This document shows positions 51,544 through 59,914 of a stretch of DNA of 64,000 nucleotides, in pieces (position 1 is the first letter of the stretch; each line of letters starts with the position of its first letter). Position numbers and translations under genes: made by a program. Location of the stretch: positions 868,001 to 932,000 of the forward strand of contig NZ_CP158367.1 in NCBI RefSeq assembly GCF_040267685.1. Reading direction: 5' to 3'. Below the pieces are notes generated by a model. It did no database searches. It saw only the letters and a program-made list of their open reading frames with translations, and had not been told where the DNA came from. This DNA is from Proteinivorax tanatarense. GTDB lineage: Bacteria; Bacillota; Proteinivoracia; Proteinivoracales; Proteinivoracaceae.

Positions 51544-52524
51544 TTGAGAGTTGGGATACCGCAGGGGTTATTGCACTGGTACTATTATCCGTTTTGGAAG
51601 GTCTATTTTGAAGAATTAGGATTTGAAACTATAACTAGCCTACCTACAACTAAAGAGATAGTAGATCAGGGAGTAAAGCATTCAGTTCCAGAATTATGTG
51701 TTCCGATAAAAATTTATATGGGACATGTAATTAATCTTTTGGAACAGCAGGTGGACTATATATTTGTGCCAAGGTTTGAAAGTATAGAAAAAGGAAAGTA
51801 TTTTTGTCCTAAGTTTATGGGGTTGCCAGATTTAATAAGACATTATTTTGATGGAGTTGAAGATAAGCTTATAATGCCCACTATTAAAGCAAAATCTGAT
51901 AATATAGCAAAAGCAAAAGCATTTAAAGATGTAGCAAAGCAGTTAGGTGTTTCTCAAAAAAAGAATAAGCAAGCCCTCAAAGCAGCTGAATCCAGTTGGA
52001 TGGAGTTTAGAGAACTATGTCAAAAAGGTTATTTAGCTACAGAGGCGATGGATATACTTTTCAACAAAAAAGAAAGAGTGCTAAAAGAGCAAAAAAATGT
52101 TACTTTGGGTGTCATAGGTTATGTTTATAATTTATATGATCCATATGTTAGCATGGATATTTTGACGAAATTTAGAGATATGGGCGTCAATGTAAAAACT
52201 TTTGAGATGGAAGATCCTAAGGTGTTGAACCAAAGGATTAGTGACATGGACAAAAACTTATTTTGGACTTTTAGCAACAGGCTTTATAGCGCTGGTTATA
52301 AGTTTTATGAGTATCCCGAGGTGGACGGGATTATACATGTAACAGCTTTTGGTTGTGGTCCGGATGCTATGTTGGGTAAAATATTAGAATATGAATCGGA
52401 AAGATATAAAAAGCCTTTTATGACAGTGAGAATCGATGAGCATTCTGGTGAGAACCACTTGCAAACTAGGATTGAGGCATTTGTTGACATGATCATTAGA
52501 AAAAAAGACAAAAGAGGTGCTTAA
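51544..52524 (+). CDS. Acyl-CoA dehydratase activase-related protein (DUF2229)
   Basis: The 326-residue protein corresponds to the DUF2229 region of the large HgdC-family multidomain proteins. Likely cluster cysteines are in ELCVPIK, YFCPKFMG and FGCGPD. Start TTG 51544 with GGGGGAG upstream. It leads an apparent three-gene operon (2-base gap to the next gene). Known relatives reduce difficult substrates using a double-cubane [8Fe-9S] or [4Fe-4S] clusters powered by the ATPase activase; the substrate is unknown. Confidence 0.85.
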   Translation: MRVGIPQGLLHWYYYPFWKVYFEELGFETITSLPTTKEIVDQGVKHSVPELCVPIKIYMGHVINLLEQQVDYIFVPRFESIEKGKYFCPKFMGLPDLIRHYFDGVEDKLIMPTIKAKSDNIAKAKAFKDVAKQLGVSQKKNKQALKAAESSWMEFRELCQKGYLATEAMDILFNKKERVLKEQKNVTLGVIGYVYNLYDPYVSMDILTKFRDMGVNVKTFEMEDPKVLNQRISDMDKNLFWTFSNRLYSAGYKFYEYPEVDGIIHVTAFGCGPDAMLGKILEYESERYKKPFMTVRIDEHSGENHLQTRIEAFVDMIIRKKDKRGA

Positions 52525-52526
52525 AT

Positions 52527-53624
52527 ATGAAAGTAGCTTTTCCCTATATGGGGACTACTGTTATTTATAAAAAGTTACTAGAACTTTTAGGTAATCAGGT
52601 GGTTACACCTCCCAAACCAAGTCAAAGGACTATTGATTTAGGAGTTAAATATAGTCCGGAGTTTGCTTGTTTTCCACTTAAAGTTATTACAGGTAGTTAT
52701 ATAGAAGCTATAGAAAAGGGAGCCGACACCTTAGTGACTTCGGGAGGAAATGGACCTTGTAGAGCAGGATTTTATGAAAAGGTTCATAGAAGAATACTTG
52801 AAGAAGAAGGGTTTGATGCTGATTTTATAGTTTTCAATTCTCCTTATCTAGATTGGAACAACTTTATTAAAAATGCTAAAAAAATTAAAGGAGACACCTC
52901 TGTTTTTAAGGTGGTATCTTCATTAAAGACAGTTTTTTATATGATTAAAAAACTAGATGATTTAGAGAAAAGAGTTCAGAAAATAAGAGCTTATGAGGTT
53001 ACGAAAGGTCAGACTACAAAAGTTTGGGAAGATATACAGTCTATTTTTGACAAAGCTTATACCAAAAAAGAAGTGCAAAGAGCTTATATTGAATCTATGG
53101 TTTTACTGGATAAAATTAAAACAAAAGAAGTTAAAGAAGATAAAAGATTAAGAATAGGTATAGTAGGAGAAATCTATGTTGTAATGGAACCTACTATTAA
53201 TATAAAAATGGAAGAAATGTTAGGTAATTTGGGGGTGGAAGTAGAGAGGTCACAATATCTTTATGACTGGGTTTGTTATTCTACTTTGTCGAAGATGCCT
53301 CTTATAAACAAAACCCATGAAAAAAAGATAGTGGAACTTGGTGAAGAGTATATTCCAATAAATATTGGAGGACATGCTAGACAATCTGTAGGACATATTG
53401 TAGATTATCATAATAGAGGCTTTGATGGAGTAATACATCTGATGCCTTTTGGCTGTCTGCCGGAGCTAGTAACTCAAAGTATCATACCAAAAATATCTAA
53501 TGAATTAGATATACCTGTGTTAAGTTTATCTTTAGATGAGCAAACAGGAGTAGCGAACACTCTTACCAGAGTAGAGGCTTTTGTTGATTTAATAAAAGGT
53601 AAAAAGAGAAAAAAGATTTCATAG
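52527..53624 (+). CDS. 2-hydroxyglutaryl-CoA dehydratase component-like protein
   Basis: The 365-residue HgdB-like protein has cysteine sites FACFPLK, NGPCRAGFY and FGCLPEL, spaced as in the [4Fe-4S]/double-cubane family. Its central VGEIYV..EPTINIKMEEMLG resembles the C-terminal Rossmann half of the dehydratase subunits. It starts 2 bases after the DUF2229 gene. It probably forms the reductase with the first gene, fed by the downstream ATPase. Confidence 0.85.
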   Translation: MKVAFPYMGTTVIYKKLLELLGNQVVTPPKPSQRTIDLGVKYSPEFACFPLKVITGSYIEAIEKGADTLVTSGGNGPCRAGFYEKVHRRILEEEGFDADFIVFNSPYLDWNNFIKNAKKIKGDTSVFKVVSSLKTVFYMIKKLDDLEKRVQKIRAYEVTKGQTTKVWEDIQSIFDKAYTKKEVQRAYIESMVLLDKIKTKEVKEDKRLRIGIVGEIYVVMEPTINIKMEEMLGNLGVEVERSQYLYDWVCYSTLSKMPLINKTHEKKIVELGEEYIPINIGGHARQSVGHIVDYHNRGFDGVIHLMPFGCLPELVTQSIIPKISNELDIPVLSLSLDEQTGVANTLTRVEAFVDLIKGKKRKKIS

Positions 53625-53743
53625 GTAATTGCAAAAAGATTAGATTTTAGTTTTCTACACACGAACATGACACTTGACATTCTCCTAGGTAGTTGAGGAG
53701 GGATTTGCAAACGCCTAAAAGATCTCATAATTGGAGGGATTTC

Positions 53744-54712
53744 ATGAAAGCTTATATGGGTATAGATATTGGCTCAGTAAGTACTAATATTGTAATTATC
53801 GACAACAACAATGAAGTACTACATTCTTTATATGCTCGAACAAATGGTCAACCTATTGAGACAGTAAAAAATGGTTTAAAAGAAATTGCGTCCAAACTTG
53901 ATAAAGACATAAAAATAAGTGCGGTTGGTACAACAGGTAGTGGTAGACAATTAGTTGGTATAATGGTGGGTGCTGATGTAGTTAAAAACGAAATTACTGC
54001 ACATGCTACTGCAACAGCAAGTGAAGTGCCCGACGTAAAAACAATTTTTGAAATAGGTGGGCAAGACTCGAAAATCATTGTATTAGAAGATCAGATGGTT
54101 ACTGATTTCGCTATGAACACAGTGTGTGCTGCAGGAACTGGGTCTTTTTTGGATCATCAAGCGGAACGATTAGGAGTTCCTATCGAGGAGTTTGGCTCGC
54201 TAGCTCTTACTGCACAAAGGAATGTTAGGATAGCGGGAAGATGTACAGTGTTTGCAGAGTCGGATATGATAGCCAAACAACAATATGGTTTTTCTAAAGC
54301 GGAGATTATAAATGGTTTGTGTCAAGCCTTAGTGAGAAACTATATTAATAATTTGGGGAGAGGTAAAAAACTAAAACCACCCTATGTTTTTCAAGGTGGA
54401 GTTGCTGCTAATGAAGGGATTAAAGCAGCTTTTGAAAAAGAAATAAATCATAAAGTTATTGTCCCGAAACATTATGATATAATGGGTGCCATAGGATCTG
54501 CTATACTAGCCAAAGATCATATTTCAAGGGAAGGAATTCAAACAAACTTTAGAGGGTTTCAATCTACAGACTTAGATTTCACCCCATCTACCTTCCAGTG
54601 TAATGACTGCTCTAACTTTTGCGAAGTTATAAAGGTGGAGCTAGAAGGGCAAATAGTGGCTATGTGGCAGGATAGGTGTGGGAAATATAGTAACACCAAA
54701 GAGGTTATTTAA
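53744..54712 (+). CDS. Acyl-CoA dehydratase activase (HgdC/BadF-type ASKHA ATPase)
   Basis: The 322-residue ATPase has GIDIGSVSTN (phosphate loop), GTTGSGRQL, EIGGQDSK, and two cluster cysteines in NTVCAAGTGSFLD and AGRCTVFAESDM. A homodimer bridged by a [4Fe-4S] cluster uses ATP to inject electrons into a partner. The frame is open upstream but ATG 53744 has TTGGAGGG; the earlier ATG/TTG lacks a site. About 40 C-terminal residues carry further cysteines (CNDCSNFC), perhaps a second metal site. Confidence 0.92.
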   Translation: MKAYMGIDIGSVSTNIVIIDNNNEVLHSLYARTNGQPIETVKNGLKEIASKLDKDIKISAVGTTGSGRQLVGIMVGADVVKNEITAHATATASEVPDVKTIFEIGGQDSKIIVLEDQMVTDFAMNTVCAAGTGSFLDHQAERLGVPIEEFGSLALTAQRNVRIAGRCTVFAESDMIAKQQYGFSKAEIINGLCQALVRNYINNLGRGKKLKPPYVFQGGVAANEGIKAAFEKEINHKVIVPKHYDIMGAIGSAILAKDHISREGIQTNFRGFQSTDLDFTPSTFQCNDCSNFCEVIKVELEGQIVAMWQDRCGKYSNTKEVI

Positions 54713-54719
54713 GTACGTT

Positions 54720-54767
54720 AAAGGCTGGCATAGACAAGGAGGTTTCCTTGTTTATGTCAGCCTTTTT
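54720..54767. terminator. Bidirectional terminator between activase and BCCT genes
   Basis: AAGGCTG..ACAAGGA pairs with TCCTTGT..CAGCCTT, with T runs on the plus strand; the BCCT stop lies within its T tract. Confidence 0.88.
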
Positions 54768-56430
54768 TACCTTTTTTTTCTTTATCCAGTTTTCTACGAA
54801 TGTTTTTAAAGTGCTTTACATCTCTAATTGATTTTTGCTTTTGATGAGAAACCTGTAAACTTTTTAGTAATGAGATACTCATTATTGTTAATAGTATAGC
54901 AAAGGGTAGCCCAGTACTAATAACAGCAGTTTGGAGTGCATTTAATGCTGCTTCTCCACCGATAATAAGTAAGACCGCTGCAACTAATCCTTCCATACAA
55001 GCCCAGAAAACCCTTTGAGGAACCGGAGAATCAAGTTTTCCACCTGAAGTGATGTTATCCACCACCAATGAACCAGAGTCACTTGAGGTGACAAAGAAAG
55101 AAATTATTAAAATCGTTGCTAATCCAGAAATAAACATTCTTAAAAGTCCTTCTAAGAGCGGCATAGGAAGAAGATTAACCATTTCAAAAAGTGCAACTGG
55201 TAAATCGTCTTGAACAGCTTGGAATAGAGCTCCATTGTTGATTTCATTTAAATGTATAGCAGTGCTTCCAAAAGTTGAAAGCCATAAAAAAGAGAGCATA
55301 GAAGGCACTATCATAACAGCGAGGACAAATTCCCGAATTGTTCTTCCTCTTGATATTCGAGCTATGAACATTCCTACAAATGGTGACCATGAAATCCACC
55401 ATGCTAAATAAAATACAGACCAAGACCCTTGCCACTCTTTGTCTCCTACAGAGATGAAAAATGAAGATTGTACAAAGTCATTTAGGTAAAGACCTAAAGA
55501 GTTAGCAAACATTCTTATAATAAAGCCGGTAGGTCCTAGTATAAGCACAATTAGCATGACCACAAAGGCTATTTGTATATTTAATTGTGATAAAAATTTA
55601 ACCCCTTTATCAATTCCTGAAACTACGGAGATTACTGCAATTCCCGTTATGCCAGCTATTAAAAGTACTTGAACTGTAACACTGATTTCAATACCTATTA
55701 AGTAATTTAGACCGCTATTTACTTGTTGGGCTCCCAGTCCTAATGAGGTAGCTAAGCCGAATAAGCAAGCTAAAACTGCTAAGGTATCTATTAGATCACC
55801 TATTAGACCAAAAACCCTGTCACCTAGCAATGGATAAAAAACCGAACGTAAAGACAAAGGTAGATTCTTGTTGTAAGCAAAAAAAGCTAGTGCTAATGAA
55901 ATTAAAGCATATATACCCCATGGGTGAAAGCCCCAGTGAAAGAAGGTTGCCGCTAAAGCTGTGGTAGCACTATCAGCCTCGCCAACAAAAATTGGGGGAG
56001 TTATTTCAGAATGATATAATGGCTCACCAACTGCCCAAAACATTAAACCTATGCCCATTCCAGCTGATAGTAGCATAGAGAACCAAGCGAAATTGGAAAA
56101 CTCTGGCTTGCTGTGAACACCACCTATTCTTACATTTCCTAGTTTGGAAAAAGCAAAATACAAAGAAACTACTATAAAAAAGTTGCTTCCTAAGATGAAT
56201 ACCCAATCGGCATTTTGGATTATAGCGTCGTTAATTAAAACGAACATTTCATTTGCATGCTCCAAATTAAATAAGGCATACAAAGCAAAAAGTATGACAA
56301 ATACTCCTGCACTGATAGATACTACGGGATTTAAATCTAAACCATACTTCACGAAATTTCTGTTAAATAATTTTTCTTCTAGTTCCTCTTTGCTAACATC
56401 ATCATAAACATCTTTGTTATTTTCTGCCAT
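54757..56430 (-). CDS. BCCT-family (betaine/carnitine/choline) transporter
   Basis: The 557-residue membrane protein has twelve helices and a BCCT core: GMGIGLMFWAVGEPLYH for the substrate/Na+ site and LAWWISWSPFVGMFIARISRG. An acidic N-terminal tail (residues 1-30) and a charged C-terminal tail (RRKLDKEKKGKKG) are cytoplasmic and could sense osmolarity. It probably imports glycine betaine with Na+. The gene stands alone. Confidence 0.93.
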   Translation of the reverse strand: MAENNKDVYDDVSKEELEEKLFNRNFVKYGLDLNPVVSISAGVFVILFALYALFNLEHANEMFVLINDAIIQNADWVFILGSNFFIVVSLYFAFSKLGNVRIGGVHSKPEFSNFAWFSMLLSAGMGIGLMFWAVGEPLYHSEITPPIFVGEADSATTALAATFFHWGFHPWGIYALISLALAFFAYNKNLPLSLRSVFYPLLGDRVFGLIGDLIDTLAVLACLFGLATSLGLGAQQVNSGLNYLIGIEISVTVQVLLIAGITGIAVISVVSGIDKGVKFLSQLNIQIAFVVMLIVLILGPTGFIIRMFANSLGLYLNDFVQSSFFISVGDKEWQGSWSVFYLAWWISWSPFVGMFIARISRGRTIREFVLAVMIVPSMLSFLWLSTFGSTAIHLNEINNGALFQAVQDDLPVALFEMVNLLPMPLLEGLLRMFISGLATILIISFFVTSSDSGSLVVDNITSGGKLDSPVPQRVFWACMEGLVAAVLLIIGGEAALNALQTAVISTGLPFAILLTIMSISLLKSLQVSHQKQKSIRDVKHFKNIRRKLDKEKKGKKG

Positions 56431-56611
56431 AATATCACCTTACTTTTTATTTTTGGTTTCTATTAATTTTACCAATTAACCTAAAAACTAATCTTAGTTA
56501 TGCTATTTGTTAAACATTAACAAATGCAGATAATAATAATGTACTCTAATTTGACAAAGTCAACAGTCTTTAGTAGAATATCGACTAATGATAATTTTAG
56601 GAGGGTTTTTG

Positions 56612-57319
56612 GTGTTTAAGAAAATATCTTTATTTTTAATAGTCGCGCTTTTAGGGGTGTTAGTTGTAGCGTGTAGTAGCAGTGAAGAAGGTTTGCCAGC
56701 TGTGCTAGCTACTGTAAATGGAGAAGAGATTAGCAAAGAGGACTTTGAAGTTGAATACGACCAATATCTTGTAAATCTTCAGCAGCAAGGGCATGACCTT
56801 GAAGCTTTAGAAGAAGATCCTGAGTTTCAAGAATTTAAACCACAGGTTCAAGAGCAAATTTTAGAACAACTTATTAGTGTGGAATTAGTGAATCAAGGTG
56901 CTAAACAACAAGGTATAACTAAAGATTCAGTGGAAAATGAAGTAGATGAATTTATTAATTCTACTATTGACACTGATTTTGCTGGTGATGAAGAAGAGTT
57001 TGAAAATATTCTTAAAGAGCAGCTTGGAGTGTCACTAAATGAGTACAGAGAGTTAGTGACTCAAGAGTTGGTTCAAGAAGAGTTTTTAGAAACTAAAATT
57101 GACTTTGATGCAATAACTGTGTCAGATGAGAAAATTCAGGAAGTTTATGATCAACAAGTTGAAATGATGGAAGCTCAAGGCATGGACGTTCCTGAATTTG
57201 AGGAAATTAAACCAATGATAGAAAATCAATTGATGGAAGAGGAACTTGGTTTGAAAGTGCAGGAAGTAATTGATGATTTAAAAGCTGATAGCGACATAGA
57301 CGTAAAAGTAGAATTTTAA
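56612..57319 (+). CDS. SurA/PrsA N-terminal-like lipoprotein
   Basis: The 235-residue lipoprotein starts at GTG 56612 after AGGAGGG. A signal with lipobox VVAC ends near residue 21, then LATVNGEEISKEDFEVEYDQYL opens a SurA_N-type helical domain. No parvulin PPIase domain is seen, unlike PrsA. The glutamate content (DFAGDEEEFE) is high. It is likely a membrane-anchored secretion chaperone; that is inference. Confidence 0.85.
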   Translation: MFKKISLFLIVALLGVLVVACSSSEEGLPAVLATVNGEEISKEDFEVEYDQYLVNLQQQGHDLEALEEDPEFQEFKPQVQEQILEQLISVELVNQGAKQQGITKDSVENEVDEFINSTIDTDFAGDEEEFENILKEQLGVSLNEYRELVTQELVQEEFLETKIDFDAITVSDEKIQEVYDQQVEMMEAQGMDVPEFEEIKPMIENQLMEEELGLKVQEVIDDLKADSDIDVKVEF

Positions 57320-57320
57320 A

Positions 57321-57349
57321 AAGTAAGGCTGAAAAGCCTTACTTTTTTA
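57321..57349 (+). terminator. Terminator after the lipoprotein gene
   Basis: AAGTAAGGCT pairs with AGCCTTACTT around GAAA, followed by T6. Confidence 0.9.
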
Positions 57350-57354
57350 ATGCG

Positions 57355-57525
57355 CTCAGCAGTGGCGGTGAAATTCACTGTGGGCTTGGTAAATAGGATA
57401 GGAACCACTAGATGCAAGGAAGTCTATAGTGATGTGGAATCTAAAAGGAAGCTCTAGGAAAAATCTCGGGTTGAGAAATACAAGTGCTGATGGGCAGTTT
57501 GCAATTAGAAGATGCATATGTAATT
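57355..57525 (+). ncRNA. Possible group II intron fragment (no RT)
   Basis: A GC-richer noncoding stretch contains GATGTGGAATCTAAAAGG, GGAAGCTCTAGG and AAATCTCGGGTTGAGAA in order, which resembles domain I of bacterial group II introns as I remember them. No reverse-transcriptase frame or 3' domain is seen, so at most it is a remnant. Confidence 0.35.
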
Positions 57526-57548
57526 GGGAATGAAAGTCAAAAACTTAG

Positions 57549-57796
57549 TTGGCCACGAAAACGTCGATACTTGCTCATTCTGCTGGGACAAAGAGCAGGA
57601 GTTGAAAATAGATTTGATGCTGGGTCTGTAAGGTATCCATAACCTGGAAGCTAATAAAAGACTTATTAAATTTGTAGATGCTAAACAAATAGCATTGGAT
57701 ATATAGTTAAATATTCATTGCGACCAAGCATGTAGCTTATTTGGAAAGAGAATTATTGTCCCAGCATGTAGCTAGTTTATACGTTTTCGTGGCCAA
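57549..57796. mobile_element. MITE-like element with 16-bp terminal inverted repeats
   Basis: TTGGCCACGAAAACGT (57549-57564) and its exact complement ACGTTTTCGTGGCCAA (57781-57796) bound a 248-bp stretch with no coding frame. AAGCATGTAGCT occurs twice inside (57726 and 57772, one variant base). Flanks TTAG and TTAA differ by one base, so a target duplication is only suggested. Confidence 0.6.
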
Positions 57797-57933
57797 TTAA
57801 GGGTTTTAGATCTATTTTGATTTATGTATTGTGAGAAATTAATAAAATTTTCCTTTTGCTTGATGTTTTTTTGTATATTTAAAAGGATATTGTATAAAAT
57901 TTTAGAATATTAAACCAAGGGGGTGAGATTAAA

Positions 57934-58647
57934 TTGGCGAAAAATTATCAAATATTAAGCACAATTTACGATACGTACTGGGGATCTTTTGCACAGAGGT
58001 ATTCGGAGCTTGTTCTTAATTTTATACCTGAAAAAGGCCAAATTACTGTTCTTGATTTAGCATGTGGGACGGGAAGTTTAGCTATTAACCTTGCTAGAAA
58101 CGGCTTTAATGTAAAAGGAATTGATATTTCCACAGAAATGATAGAGGTGGCAAACTTAAAAAAGAACTCCATTAAGGGTGTGGAGTTCAAGGTCGATAAC
58201 ATGCTTAACCCTGATATAAATAGAAAGGTTGACATCATTACCTGCGCCTTCGATTCTGTAAATTATTTACTTAATAGTTCAGATGTGAGAAAAATGTTCA
58301 ATTCTTCTTTTGAGTTACTACACCCTGGAGGTAGGTTTATATTTGATTTTAATACTGAGAAAGCTTATCGAAAAAATAATAACTTTGAAATTAGAAGAAT
58401 GGTACCGGGAGGGTATTACGACCATAAAATGACATATAATAGTCATAAAAGATTGGCACAAACTATTTTTGAGTTTTTTGATGGTCAGTGGGAGTTGCAT
58501 ATACAAAAGCCCTATGAATATAAAGAGATTACACAAATTCTTCAACAGGTAGGCTTTGAAATCTTGTTTACTTTTAATAATTTTAAGGGAGAGCCAGTAA
58601 AGCAGGATAGCGATAGAGTATTTGTTGTGGCAGAAAAACCTAAATAG
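57934..58647 (+). CDS. Class I SAM-dependent methyltransferase
   Basis: The 237-residue methyltransferase has motif I LDLACGTGSLAINLA, motif II GIDISTEMIEVA, motif III ITCAFDSVNYLL and a late LHPGGRFIFDF. It starts at TTG 57934 after AAGGGGGTGAG. Its substrate is not predictable. It ends close to the terminator shared with the DUF2752 gene. Confidence 0.9.
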   Translation: MAKNYQILSTIYDTYWGSFAQRYSELVLNFIPEKGQITVLDLACGTGSLAINLARNGFNVKGIDISTEMIEVANLKKNSIKGVEFKVDNMLNPDINRKVDIITCAFDSVNYLLNSSDVRKMFNSSFELLHPGGRFIFDFNTEKAYRKNNNFEIRRMVPGGYYDHKMTYNSHKRLAQTIFEFFDGQWELHIQKPYEYKEITQILQQVGFEILFTFNNFKGEPVKQDSDRVFVVAEKPK

Positions 58648-58673
58648 TTTAAGTTAAAAAACAATGATACAAA

Positions 58674-58728
58674 TAAACATCAAAACGAGCTTGTCATTTA
58701 AATTAGACTCGTTTTGATGTTTATTTTA
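58674..58728. terminator. Bidirectional terminator between methyltransferase and DUF2752 genes
   Basis: AAACATCAAAACGAG pairs with CTCGTTTTGATGTTT; the loop is about 18 bases. Confidence 0.8.
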
Positions 58729-59032
58729 AAAAATATTTTTTTATATAGTAGTAGATAAAATGTAACCACAAAAAGGCCATTAAGGGTATAATAACTATGA
58801 CTCCTTTATTGTAATTAAATGCCTGGCTAAAGTTGAAATTAAAAAAGTTAGAAAAAGCCCTTGTAAGACCACAACCCCAGCATTCAACTCCAAATAAATT
58901 ATTAAACAAACATAGTGACCCAATATCTTCTACTACTCTGGCTGGAATGACCATAAATAGAGCAGGGACTATTAAGAAAAATGCCAATTTGGCATGATCT
59001 CTATTTTCGCCCATCAATATTTTTGGGAACAT
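58721..59032 (-). CDS. DUF2752-family membrane protein
   Basis: The 103-residue protein has two hydrophobic helices (residues ~12-32 and ~75-95) flanking the family signature CLFNNLFGVECWGCGLTRAF. DUF2752 is a widespread small membrane family without known function. It precedes the TM2 pseudogene on the same strand, with an unassigned gap. The gene shares the terminator with the methyltransferase. Confidence 0.85.
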   Translation of the reverse strand: MFPKILMGENRDHAKLAFFLIVPALFMVIPARVVEDIGSLCLFNNLFGVECWGCGLTRAFSNFFNFNFSQAFNYNKGVIVIIPLMAFLWLHFIYYYIKKYFLK

Positions 59033-59185
59033 AGTCTTTTACCTCACTTTTGAAGTTATAAAAAGGAAGGTAAATCTTCCTTTTTATAACAAAACATATT
59101 TTGCTTGTTCTTTTATAATACTATGAGATATAAGTGCTGGTATTACACAAACAAAGTATGTAATTAGACTAAACAAAAATTAGGA

Positions 59186-59405
59186 TTAGTCTTTAGCTAA
59201 TGGTTGGCCATGGCTATCAGTAAAACTTCCTGTGGGGACAATAATAAGGTCTATTATCCACCATATGCCACAACCGCCAAAGGTAAATAACATAAGTAAT
59301 CCTGTACCAACTTTACCAACATAGAATCTGTGGATTCCTAATGTGCCAACAAAAATAACTAAGTAAAGCAACTAGAAAATTTTTTTGCTCCGTTTGCGTT
59401 TGCAT
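59186..59405 (-). pseudogene. TM2-domain protein with a two-base deletion
   Basis: The C-terminal frame (TTG 59371 to 59186) reads VIFVGTLGIHRFYVGK...GGCGIWWIIDLI, a TM2 domain. The start is missing from that frame, but another frame from ATG 59405, behind GGAAGGG, gives MQTQTEQKNFLVALL, exactly the missing N terminus. Comparing with the intact copy at 59538-59762, about two bases are lost near 59357-59362. Either a pseudogene or a sequencing error. Confidence 0.72.
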
Positions 59406-59492
59406 AGTATTTCCCTTCCATTCATTATTGTATAATATACATTATAACTAAATATTTTAAGTTAGCAATATATACTAAGAAAAAATATAAAG

Positions 59493-59535
59493 TAACATCA
59501 AAATAGACAGCAACATAGCTACCTATTTTGATGTT
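59493..59535 (-). terminator. Terminator after the intact TM2 gene
   Basis: AACATCAAAATAG pairs with CTATTTTGATGTT; the minus strand continues into a T-rich tract. Confidence 0.75.
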
Positions 59536-59537
59536 AT

Positions 59538-59762
59538 TTAATTTTTAGAAATAGTTCTACCCAAGTTATCTGTAAATTTGCCAGTAGCTACTAAAATTAT
59601 GTCAATAATCCACCAAATACCACAGCCACCAGCTGTTATGAGCATTAACACACCTGTTCCTATTTTGCCGGCATAAAACCTATGAACACCTAATCCCCCT
59701 ACAAAAATTGCTAACAACAAAGTAACTAAAAAATCCTTTTCAGACTTATTTGAAGCTGTCAA
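59538..59762 (-). CDS. TM2-domain membrane protein (intact copy)
   Basis: The 74-residue protein has two helices joined by a short turn, with IFVGGLGVHRFYAGKIGTG and GGCGIWWIIDI, the TM2 signature. It starts at ATG 59762 behind AGGGGTAGT. It is a close paralogue of the frameshifted copy 150 bases downstream (same strand), so they came from a tandem duplication. Confidence 0.9.
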   Translation of the reverse strand: MTASNKSEKDFLVTLLLAIFVGGLGVHRFYAGKIGTGVLMLITAGGCGIWWIIDIILVATGKFTDNLGRTISKN

Positions 59763-59789
59763 ATACTACCCCTCCTTAAAGTTTTACTA

Positions 59790-59867
59790 GAAAATTGTAA
59801 ATCTATAATGCCTAAAGGCTTTGCCTTTTATGGCAATACGTAATATACGGAGATCTTACAATTTTCT
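59790..59867. repeat. Inverted repeat in the asnB-TM2 gap
   Basis: AGAAAATTGTAA (59790-59801) and TTACAATTTTCT (59856-59867) are a perfect 12-bp inverted repeat around 54 bases that hold a smaller GCCTAAAGGC hairpin. Could be a stem-loop terminator of asnB or a small palindromic element. Confidence 0.5.
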
Positions 59868-59914
59868 AAATATATTCTAGTTTAAATATATTTAACTTTT
59901 CTCAAAATAGAAGT

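Noticed and set aside
59370-59371. Taking the 61-residue TM2 frame as an intact gene with a TTG start
   Set aside because: It lacks a ribosome binding site and misses the N terminus, which is present in another frame behind GGAAGGG; a frameshift explains both.
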